From JAGWRI01 sp963728785 (GTDB lineage: Bacteria > Gemmatimonadota > Gemmatimonadetes > Gemmatimonadales > Gemmatimonadaceae), in the NCBI GenBank assembly GCA_963728785.1, contig CAVSKV010000004.1, forward strand, positions 496,001 through 560,000: a DNA stretch of 64,000 nt. The letters are read 5' to 3'. Position 1 is the stretch's first letter; each line of letters begins with the position of its first letter. The translations under genes and the position numbers were made by a program. This document shows positions 36,743 to 43,208 of this stretch, piece by piece. The notes under the pieces are model-generated. The model was not told the origin of the DNA and did not search any database. It saw nothing but the letters and a program-made list of their open reading frames with translations.

Positions 36743-38380
36743 CCCAGGGCCCGGTGCCGGTCCCGGCGCCGGACCCGCGTCGGCCTTGAGCAGCGCCTTC
36801 AAGTTCTGCTGTTGCTGCGCCGGCGTGGGCGGCGCGTTGGCAGATGTATCCTTTGGCACCGGTGGGCCGCCCCTCGGCACCTGCACCACGTCCAGCTGCC
36901 AGCGGCGCCCGTCGGTGAACTGGAGCCCGTACCAGCCGAGCAGCTCTTTGTAGTCCAGTGCGTCGGTGGAGTCGAGCGCGTGGGCCAGCCAGTCGCTCTG
37001 ATCGCTGCCCGCCACCTCGCTCACCAACGCGCGGAACTGCTGGTCGGTGTACCCCGTGGTGCCCGAATAGCGCAGGTAGGCCAGCCGCATCACGTCGTCC
37101 AGACTCTTCGCGCCGTTGGTGAGCAATCGCAGGTGCGTGTCGAGCAGCAGTCCCACCACCGCGCCCCGGGCCACCCAATCCAGCGCGCGGCCGGGCTTCG
37201 ACGGCTGGCCGGCGTCGAGAGACGCCGCGGTGAGCGTCTGCGTGCGGCGCGCGGGGTCGTTCTGCGCGCGCGCGATGAGCGCCGAGATGCGGTCCAGGAA
37301 GTCCTGCTGGGGGGCCAGGCCGGCGCGCTCGAGCAGCAACTCGCCGTAGTAGGCGCCCAGTCCGTCGGTGACCCAGCGGCTGGGCGATGCCGGGCGCGCA
37401 TCGTAGTCGGGAGGCGCAAACTCGGCGGGATGGAGCCGCGTGCCGTTGAACGCGCGGAAGTAGCCGCGGGCCGCGTCGCCCAGCCACCGGCCCAGGGCCG
37501 CCGGCGTATCGAGCAGGTCGGGGGTGGCGCTCAGGATCGTCGCGTCGAGGTGTCCCGGACCGCCCACGCCCGGCCGGAAGATATTAAAGAACTGATAACG
37601 CGGGTAGGGCAGGAACCCCCAGAACCGCTGGACTTCCACCACCAGCCGGAGCAGGTTCCGGCCGGCCCGCTCGCCGCTGAAGTCGGCCGGCGCGCCGGCG
37701 TCCACCAGCATGTGCGTGGCGCCTGCCACGTCGAACTGCACCGTCTCCAGGCGGCCGGCCACGATCGGCGCGTCGGCCAGCTGGGCGTAGCTCGACGCCC
37801 GGTAGTGGTTGGGCGCGCGGTCCGACGCCGTGTCGAGCGGCGTGAGCGAGGTCCAGCCGGCGGGAAGCGAGAACGTGACGTGCGTCGTGCGCTCCGTGCC
37901 CGCCGCGGCCGTGAGGAAGGTGGCGCGCCCGTTGAGCACGATCAGGCTGTCCCCCACCCAGTTGCCCGCGGGGTCGCGGCCCGTGGCGTGCAGGCGGTAG
38001 GTCACGGTCACCGTTGGCGCCCCGCGTGTTTCGATCTCCCAGTGGTTGGCTCGCGTGTGGCGGACGGCCAGCGGTGATCCGTCGGGGGCACGCGCGACGA
38101 CGCTGTCCACGTTGTTCGCGTGGTTCTCCGCGATGTAGTACCCCGGGGACCAGGCCGCCATCATCATGTCCAGCGACGGCCGGCCGTCGGTGGGCACGCT
38201 CATCTGGACGCGCGCCACGTGGGCGGCGAGGTTTGGGAAGGTGATGTCGTACGTGATCGGCGCCTCGACCTGCGCGCCGGCCGGCCGTGCGGAGTACGAG
38301 GGCAGGCCAAGGAGCGCCGCGGCGGCGAGCCGGCGGGCGGTAGGCAGGGCGTGCGACGCGGCGGGGCGGCTGGGAATCAC
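36734..38380 (-). CDS. M61-like protein with degenerate zinc site
   Basis: 548 residues from GTG 38380 (no clear ribosome site), with a signal peptide (RRLAAAALLGLPSYSARPAG). The N-terminal beta domain has the M61 substrate region (AWSPGYYIAENHANNV) and the peptidase core is aligned by FRPGVGGPGHLDATIL and RWVTDGLGAYYGELLLE. Where M61 enzymes have HEYFHAWNVKR, this protein has RGYFRAFNGTR (residues 305-315), so both His ligands and the catalytic Glu are lost; the downstream Glu of the third ligand motif is Asp. The fold is probably kept without peptidase activity. Confidence 0.8.
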   Translation of the reverse strand: MIPSRPAASHALPTARRLAAAALLGLPSYSARPAGAQVEAPITYDITFPNLAAHVARVQMSVPTDGRPSLDMMMAAWSPGYYIAENHANNVDSVVARAPDGSPLAVRHTRANHWEIETRGAPTVTVTYRLHATGRDPAGNWVGDSLIVLNGRATFLTAAAGTERTTHVTFSLPAGWTSLTPLDTASDRAPNHYRASSYAQLADAPIVAGRLETVQFDVAGATHMLVDAGAPADFSGERAGRNLLRLVVEVQRFWGFLPYPRYQFFNIFRPGVGGPGHLDATILSATPDLLDTPAALGRWLGDAARGYFRAFNGTRLHPAEFAPPDYDARPASPSRWVTDGLGAYYGELLLERAGLAPQQDFLDRISALIARAQNDPARRTQTLTAASLDAGQPSKPGRALDWVARGAVVGLLLDTHLRLLTNGAKSLDDVMRLAYLRYSGTTGYTDQQFRALVSEVAGSDQSDWLAHALDSTDALDYKELLGWYGLQFTDGRRWQLDVVQVPRGGPPVPKDTSANAPPTPAQQQQNLKALLKADAGPAPGPAPGPGSG

Positions 38381-38493
38381 GGTCGTGGTGGGGAGTCTAA
38401 GGTGGACCGCCAAGAATGACCACCGAGCGCAGCGGGCGCCAGAGCAGGCCGATGCGGAGTGACCTTCCGTCCTTTCCAAGGAGTTTGTGGGGC

Positions 38494-38949
38494 ATGAACG
38501 GACCGATGCGATTCCGACGTCTGCTCCTGCTGGCCGGCGCCATCGCCCTGGTGAGCGCCTGTAGGAAGAGCGACCTGGCCAAGCTCGTGGGCGTGCCGGC
38601 GCACCTGGTGTACATCACTCCGGGCACGCCGCAGCCGGGCCCGAACGGCGACACCGTCTACTTCGACATCCAGAACGAGGGCGCCGCCACGGCGTACCTG
38701 CAGCCGTGCGGCGATGATCCGCTGCTCGACCTGCAGGTGTACCAGAACGGCAACTGGCAGACCGACGGCCAGGTCGTCAACTGCCCCGCGCAGACCGTAC
38801 CGGGCCCGATCCCCCTTGCCGTCGCCGCCGAACTCGTCGTGAGCCGCGTCTTCTCCGCCGGGCGGTACCGAGTGGGAGTGTACGCCGCCATGAGCGAGAC
38901 GATGGGTGATGTGGCCGAGGCGTTCACATCCGCCTTCGACGTTCCCTGA
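38494..38949 (+). CDS. Putative lipoprotein of unknown function
   Basis: 151 residues from ATG 38494 with AAGGAG about 10 nt upstream. LLLLAGAIALVSACRKSD is a signal peptide with lipobox Cys. The mature part is a small beta-sandwich-like chain with two further Cys (PCGDDPLLDLQVYQ; VVNCPAQTV) that may form a disulphide. Similar to intracellular-proteinase-inhibitor-like or BsuPI folds in strand order, but I do not assign a family. It precedes the cysteine-synthase-like gene by 15 bp. Confidence 0.7.
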   Translation: MNGPMRFRRLLLLAGAIALVSACRKSDLAKLVGVPAHLVYITPGTPQPGPNGDTVYFDIQNEGAATAYLQPCGDDPLLDLQVYQNGNWQTDGQVVNCPAQTVPGPIPLAVAAELVVSRVFSAGRYRVGVYAAMSETMGDVAEAFTSAFDVP

Positions 38950-38964
38950 GCCGACGGAGCCCTT

Positions 38965-39921
38965 GTGCGCTATCCCGGTGTGTCGTCCAGCGTGCTCGAC
39001 GTGGTGGGCCAGACCCCGCTCGTCGCACTCGACCGGTTCGCCGCCGGCCTTCCGTCGCGCATCCTCGCCAAGCTCGAGAGTGCCAACCCGGGGCTCAGCG
39101 TCAAGGACCGGCCGGCATTACAGATTGTAGAAGACGCCGAGCGTGCGGGGCTGATCAGGCCGGGCGACACCATCATCGAGCGCACCAGTGGGAACATGGG
39201 CACCGGCCTCGCCATCGCGGCGGCGCTCAAGGGGTACAAGCTCGTGGTCGTGATGTCGGCGGGGAACACGCTCGAGCGGCAGCGGGCCATCCGGGCGCTC
39301 GGTGCGCGCGTGGTGCTCGTGCCGCAGGTGACCGGCAGGCCGGGGCAGGTGACCGGCGACGACCTCAAGCGGGTGGAGGTCGTGACCAACGAGCTTACGA
39401 GAAAGCTAAAGGCGTTCCGCGCCGACCAGTTCAAGAACCCGAGCAGCGTGAAGGCGCACTATACCGGCACCGGCCCCGAGATCTGGAAGCAGACCGGGGG
39501 CCGGGTGGACCTGTTCGTGAGCATGGTCGGATCGTCCGGCACCTTCACCGGCGTATCGCGCTACCTCAAGCGGAAGAACCCCAAGGTGAAGTGCGTCGTG
39601 GTGGAGCCCGTGGCGGCGTCCATCCTGTCTGGCAAGCGTAAGAAACCGGGGCGCCACAAGCTGCAGGGCGTGGGCTACATGGAGGTGCCGCAGCTGTACG
39701 ATCCGTCGCTGGTTGATGAGTTTATCAGTATAGGCGATGCGGAGGCGATGCGGGTGGCGCGGAAGCTGGCCAAGACCGAGGGGATTCTGGCCGGGTTCAC
39801 CAGTGGGGCCAACGTCGCGGCCGCGCTGCGGATCGCGAAGCGGTCCAAGGCGCCGTTGACCATCGTTACGGTGATCACGGATTCGGGGCTCAAGTACTTT
39901 TCGACGGACCTGTTCGAGTGA
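38965..39921 (+). CDS. Cysteine synthase-like PLP enzyme (CysK/CysM family)
   Basis: 318 residues from GTG 38965. GQTPLVALDRF, ANPGLSVKDRPALQIVEDAE with the PLP-binding Lys, TSGNMGTGLAIAAALKGYKL and SMVGSSGTFTGVSRYLK (phosphate loop) identify the fold-type II beta family. The motif SVKDR, with the loop TSGNMG instead of TSGNTG, suggests a variant specificity such as cystathionine beta-synthase-like or an O-acetylserine-independent activity. Its last 32 bp overlap the convergent ATPase gene. Confidence 0.87.
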   Translation: MRYPGVSSSVLDVVGQTPLVALDRFAAGLPSRILAKLESANPGLSVKDRPALQIVEDAERAGLIRPGDTIIERTSGNMGTGLAIAAALKGYKLVVVMSAGNTLERQRAIRALGARVVLVPQVTGRPGQVTGDDLKRVEVVTNELTRKLKAFRADQFKNPSSVKAHYTGTGPEIWKQTGGRVDLFVSMVGSSGTFTGVSRYLKRKNPKVKCVVVEPVAASILSGKRKKPGRHKLQGVGYMEVPQLYDPSLVDEFISIGDAEAMRVARKLAKTEGILAGFTSGANVAAALRIAKRSKAPLTIVTVITDSGLKYFSTDLFE

Positions 39922-41119
39922 CCGGCGGCAGCGTGGTGATGGGCAGCCGGCGGCCGAGGTCCGGCAGCGCGTGGGCGATGACCCACCCGCGCATGTACGG
40001 ACGGTCGAACACATAGCCCGCAGCGGCGGTTACGTCCTTCCGCACCACCTCCCGCTCCACGAGCGCATTGACGCTGGAGGTGACGGTGCCGCTGGCGCCG
40101 AGCCCGAACTCCGCCATGGTTTCGGCGGTTGTGAGGCCGGTACTCGTGCCGGCAACCGCGCGCAGTGCCTGTTGCTGCGCGGTTGAACACCGTTCCCATT
40201 CGCGGCGGAGATCCTCATCCAGCATCGCCACGACGGCCGCGAATGCGTCGTCCACTTGGGTGCCGGACGCCTTCTTCGCGGCGACGCTCCGCTCCCACAC
40301 CGTTCTGGCGAGCAGCATGACGTCGAGCGTACAGGGGCCGGCGAGTTCGACGCACCGTGCGCCTACTCCGCCGGCTGCGCGCACGCCGTGCGTCGCGAGG
40401 CGGGACTCGATCCACCGGGCGAGAAACCCCGGTTCGATCGGGCCGACGTCGAGCGGCGGATCGAGCAATTTGTAGAATGGACCGTTCGGGCCGGTCAGCG
40501 CCTCGATCAGGTGGCGGCGGGATCCGGCACAGACATAGCTGATCGCATCATGGCGCTGGATGATGCCGCGCAGGTGCCACGCCGCCCGGTCCGCCATGTG
40601 CTCGATCTCCTGGAATTCGTCGAGTACGATGGCGATCGGCTGCTTCCGATCGGTGGCGGCGCCGTTGATGGCGTCGAGCACGTCGCCGAGGGCCTGTGCC
40701 TGGGCCTGGTCCTTGGCGCCGAAAAGCGCCGGCGACAGCGACAGCACCGGGCGTTTCTGACCATCGTACGTCACCTGCACCGCCTGGGCAAGGCGCTTGG
40801 CGATGTCGGTGAGGGTGGACTGCCACCGCCGGCCGAACGCGTCGTTGGCGGCCAGCGTGAGGCGGTTGGCGACTTCGGCCAGCGTCTGCGCCGTGGACAG
40901 GTCGGCGAACAGGACGGGCAGCCGCTGCCGGCGCGCGCGTGCCGCCGCGACATCGAGGATGGACGTCTTGCCCATCCGGCGGCGGCCGCGCACGAGCAGC
41001 TTCGCGCCGGGGGTACGGAGGACGGCCAGGACGCGGCGTACTTCGTCGGCCCGGTCCGCGAAGTAGGCCCCGGCCACTCGGCCGTGGATGGCGAACGGCG
41101 GAGTGAGCGATCGCTGAGC
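39890..41119 (-). CDS. AAA-type ATP-binding protein (archaeal-ATPase-like, with C-terminal winged helix)
   Basis: 409 residues from ATG 41119. Walker A is GRRRMGKTS (about residue 45), Walker B IAIVLDEFQEI, sensor region YVCAGSRRHLIEAL. The C-terminal part (LRAVAGTSTGLTTAETMAEF to VRKDVTAAAGYVFDRPYMRG) looks like a winged helix. Similar STAND/archaeal-ATPase genes occur as single accessory genes and some are defence- or plasmid-related, so the role is open. Upstream is an unusual palindromic block (41144-41195) that probably controls it. Confidence 0.82.
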   Translation of the reverse strand, partial: AQRSLTPPFAIHGRVAGAYFADRADEVRRVLAVLRTPGAKLLVRGRRRMGKTSILDVAAARARRQRLPVLFADLSTAQTLAEVANRLTLAANDAFGRRWQSTLTDIAKRLAQAVQVTYDGQKRPVLSLSPALFGAKDQAQAQALGDVLDAINGAATDRKQPIAIVLDEFQEIEHMADRAAWHLRGIIQRHDAISYVCAGSRRHLIEALTGPNGPFYKLLDPPLDVGPIEPGFLARWIESRLATHGVRAAGGVGARCVELAGPCTLDVMLLARTVWERSVAAKKASGTQVDDAFAAVVAMLDEDLRREWERCSTAQQQALRAVAGTSTGLTTAETMAEFGLGASGTVTSSVNALVEREVVRKDVTAAAGYVFDRPYMRGWVIAHALPDLGRRLPITTLPPVTRTGPSKST

Positions 41120-41143
41120 CATCGGAATCCTCTGGGCGAGGTC

Positions 41144-41195
41144 TACTAGCAAAAGGGCTACTATGACATATGATAGTAGCAAAACTGCTAGCAGG
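41144..41195 (-). promoter_or_regulatory. Nested palindromic operator of the ATPase gene
   Basis: GCTACTAT (41157-41164) and ATAGTAGC (41173-41180), separated by 8 nt, form a perfect dyad. Outside it are CTAGCA (41146-41151) and TGCTAG (41186-41191), so four TAGC half-sites alternate with A-rich linkers. The block lies 25-75 bp before the ATG and is far more AT-rich than its surroundings. It probably holds the promoter and binding sites for an autoregulator. Confidence 0.6.
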
Positions 41196-41253
41196 CAAGC
41201 CCCCGTTCATCCGAGGGCACGCGCTCCTGATCGAGGGCGGCGTACAGCCGCGG

Positions 41254-41481
41254 TCAGGCGCTGCGATGCTTAGAGCGCGCCTTGATGACTTCACGCAGTG
41301 CCTTGTTCACCGCCGCTGAGGTAGGGAATTCGACTGCTACGTCGGGCGCCAGCAATACCAGGTTCGTGCCCTCGGCAAACCGCGCGGAATACTTGCCGCG
41401 CACGCCGTCCCGAAGGTCGTACTCGGTCAGGGTCTCTACTTGGACCGGACCAGCCTTGCGGCCCTTATTCGCTTTCTTCAT
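41254..41481 (-). CDS. Antitoxin-like small protein (partner of the decayed BrnT-type toxin)
   Basis: 75 residues from ATG 41481, which overlaps the last codons of the toxin remnant. TEYDLRDGVRGKYSARFAEG with TNLVLLAPDVAVEFPTSAAV and NKALREVIKARS matches a widespread family of short proteins that follow small toxin genes. The EYD-x3-GVRGKY core and the VFP-S-x-AVN-x-AL end are the conserved parts. It appears intact although its toxin is reduced to 29 codons. Confidence 0.72.
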   Translation of the reverse strand: MKKANKGRKAGPVQVETLTEYDLRDGVRGKYSARFAEGTNLVLLAPDVAVEFPTSAAVNKALREVIKARSKHRSA

Positions 41482-41554
41482 ACGTTCTCCGTCCCCGACG
41501 GCTGGCGGGCCGAGCGCTAATGATTCGGACATCCCAGGCGAAGCGCAAGGTCAT
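41465..41554 (-). pseudogene. BrnT-type toxin with internal deletion
   Basis: ATG 41554 gives MTLRFAWD, the start of BrnT toxins (FxWDxxKA), followed at once by VRIISARPASRRGRRTYEES, the BrnT C-terminal strand and helix. About 60 central residues, including most of the RNase fold, are missing and the frame is intact. The end overlaps the ATG of the antitoxin-like gene, as in intact operons. Too short for automatic gene finding. Confidence 0.72.
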
Positions 41555-41618
41555 GGCGTAATGTAAAACATCGGCGAACTGGCCTGCATGATCCCGACCA
41601 CTGAACCGGAGCGTTGCC

Positions 41619-42209
41619 ATGCCACACGCGAAGCGCGCACGTCCTCGGCTGTGGGCCTTGCTTGGAGCGGCGGCGGTGGTTCTCGTCGTAGCCCTCGGCC
41701 TGCGGGCGGCGATGCGCGCCGCCGGCCTGCTCCCGCCCAGGGGCGTCACGATGATCGCGCTCTCCGACACCGCGGCGTACTCGGCCTTCAGTTCCGACGT
41801 TCAGGATGCGATCGCGCGCTGCAAGCCGCCGGCCTGCACGCCCATCATCTGGCGCGGCCCCAAGCCCGGCGAGATCTGGGCCGAGCTGGACTCGGCGGGC
41901 GCGAAAGCCAAGACGGAGTTCCAGGCCACGCTGCCGCCGGGCGGCCAGGCCTATCAGGACTCGGCGTGGACGGCGTTCCTCTCGCAGTGGGACACGGCGT
42001 CCAAGCCGCCGCTGCTGCTCGTGGACAGCGTCGTCACCAGCTTCGCTGAGGCGAAGGCGACGGTCAGCCAGCGCGCGGTGTGGGGGTTCCGCATGGTGCC
42101 GGCCGCCGAAGCCGAAAAGCTCTCGTCCGATCCTCGGGCCGCGAACGGCGCGCTCGTGATCACGACCTGGAAGCACGCACCAAAGGACGGTAGGACGGTA
42201 GGACGGTAG
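41619..42209 (+). CDS. Membrane-anchored or exported protein of unknown function
   Basis: 196 residues with an N-terminal hydrophobic segment (LWALLGAAAVVLVVALGLRA). Recognisable patterns are CTPIIWRGPKPGEIWAELDS and AYQDSAWTAFLSQWDTASKP, with PLLLVDSVVTSF, but I do not know the family. The C-terminal DGRTVGR is encoded inside an 8-bp tandem repeat (42184-42215), so the end may have been changed by repeat expansion. Confidence 0.7.
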   Translation: MPHAKRARPRLWALLGAAAVVLVVALGLRAAMRAAGLLPPRGVTMIALSDTAAYSAFSSDVQDAIARCKPPACTPIIWRGPKPGEIWAELDSAGAKAKTEFQATLPPGGQAYQDSAWTAFLSQWDTASKPPLLLVDSVVTSFAEAKATVSQRAVWGFRMVPAAEAEKLSSDPRAANGALVITTWKHAPKDGRTVGR

Positions 42210-42215
42210 GACTGT
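42184..42215. repeat. 8-bp tandem repeat, four units
   Basis: AGGACGGT three times and AGGACTGT once, in exact 8-nt register, running over the stop codon of the preceding gene. Related to the CCGACTGT-type arrays elsewhere in the window. Confidence 0.8.
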
Positions 42216-42241
42216 GGACGACGGAACGGCCTGGGATCAAA

Positions 42242-42339
42242 ATGGGGGAGCAGCGGTCATCCCACCGCTCCCCCATCAGCCACGTCAGGTCTTACGAGAT
42301 CGACCGTCCGACCGTCGGGCTGTCCGACTATCCGACACT
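42242..42339. repeat. Hairpin plus 8-bp repeat array, copy 1 (left of hicAB)
   Basis: ATGGGGGAGC (42242-42251) pairs with GCTCCCCCAT (42267-42276) as a terminator-like hairpin; 23 bp later come five degenerate 8-bp units (42300-42339) of the CCGACCGT type. The same pair recurs in the same order at 43102-43208, on the other side of hicAB. Confidence 0.7.
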
Positions 42340-42617
42340 TCGGCGCCCGGAGGATCTTCGCCGTTTGCGCCGGGAAAATGCATACCGCTCGGGAGTGGAA
42401 CGGGGTCGCCGTGCTCGAGGTACGCTTCGAGCGTTGCTTCCAGCGCATCCCGGAGGTCGCGCGCCAGTTCCTCGTCGTCGGCACCTGCCGCGACGACCGA
42501 CGGCAACTCGGTGAGCGTCGCGCCGAGCGTTCCGTCGGAGCCGCGCTCCATGCGAACGGTCCACGGGAGTTTCATCAGGGCATCGAGTGTTTGCTCACGC
42601 GACCATGGCACGGTCAC
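42285..42617 (-). CDS. hicB: HicB-family antitoxin
   Basis: 110 residues from GTG 42617, whose GTG shares bases with the hicA stop (GTGA). LPWTVRMERGSDGTLGATLT and ELPSVVAAGADDEELARDLR with DALEATLEAYLEHGD is the partially degraded RNase-H-like HicB fold. HicB neutralises HicA and usually represses the operon. The last 18 residues (SDSRTARRSDGRSRKT) are encoded by the 8-bp repeat array, so the native C-terminus has probably been replaced. Confidence 0.8.
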   Translation of the reverse strand: MTVPWSREQTLDALMKLPWTVRMERGSDGTLGATLTELPSVVAAGADDEELARDLRDALEATLEAYLEHGDPVPLPSGMHFPGANGEDPPGAEVSDSRTARRSDGRSRKT

Positions 42618-42904
42618 TCCTCCCCAGGCAACAGGCCTTCTGCGCGCAGAATCGCCAGCATCTGCTTGATATACACCGGTTTCAACGTCCCGTGTCCTTT
42701 CTGGACCAAACCAACGTAGACCGCTCGATGTCCTGACGCATCGTTCACGGCTAGGCGCCATGGACGGTGACTGCCGCCCGAGTGCGGCCTGGCGAGTTCG
42801 AATCCGAGATTCGTGAGAACCCGCGCGGCGTCCTCGTATGTATACGAACGCGGATCGGGGTCTGCAACCATCCGCCGCAGCAGGGCTCTCCAGCCGCTCA
42901 TCAC
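42614..42904 (-). CDS. hicA: HicA-family mRNA interferase toxin
   Basis: 96 residues. TYEDAARVLTNLGFELARPH with SGGSHRPWRL is the HicA double-stranded-RNA-binding fold, with the catalytic His in GGSHRPW, and ends GTLKPVYIKQMLAILRAEGL. It cleaves mRNA when HicB is absent. The operon order hicA-hicB with overlapping start and stop is standard. Both genes are bracketed by the hairpin-repeat copies at 42242 and 43102. Confidence 0.82.
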   Translation of the reverse strand: MMSGWRALLRRMVADPDPRSYTYEDAARVLTNLGFELARPHSGGSHRPWRLAVNDASGHRAVYVGLVQKGHGTLKPVYIKQMLAILRAEGLLPGEE

Positions 42905-43101
42905 CTACCCGTGGAATCATGGCGAATTGTCTGATAGAGCGCCGAATCTGCGGGAAAGTTTCCGCCAAGCGCCATCATTCTGGCGCCATCCGTACCGCCT
43001 TGACCCTCGAGTCAAGCGAGCCGAGAGTCGTTGTCCGATGCGAGGGTAGGAGCGTGTGACGCTACGGAGGTAAGGGGAAACGGCGTTCCGAGTTGACAGT
43101 A

Positions 43102-43208
43102 AATGGGGGAGCAGCGCTAATCGCGCCACTCCCCCATTCGCTGTTTCAACTCTTCCGAATTCCGCTGTCCGACCGTCCGACTGTCTGACTGTCTGACTGT
43201 CCGACTCT
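43102..43208. repeat. Hairpin plus 8-bp repeat array, copy 2 (right of hicAB)
   Basis: AATGGGGGAG (43102-43111) pairs with CTCCCCCATT (43129-43138); then five exact-register 8-bp units at 43169-43208 (CCGACCGT, CCGACTGT, CTGACTGT twice, CCGACTCT). The GGGGGAGCAGCG core is shared with copy 1. The 303-bp gap from hicA to the BNR propeller gene holds no gene that I can support. Confidence 0.72.

Noticed and set aside
42838..43059. Small plus-strand frame between hicA and the composite repeat
   Set aside because: It overlaps hicA antisense, has no ribosome site and no recognisable motif; codon choice is unlike neighbouring genes.
43169..43208. 8-bp tandem array considered as a CRISPR
   Set aside because: Units are contiguous with no spacers and far too short; no cas genes are in the window.
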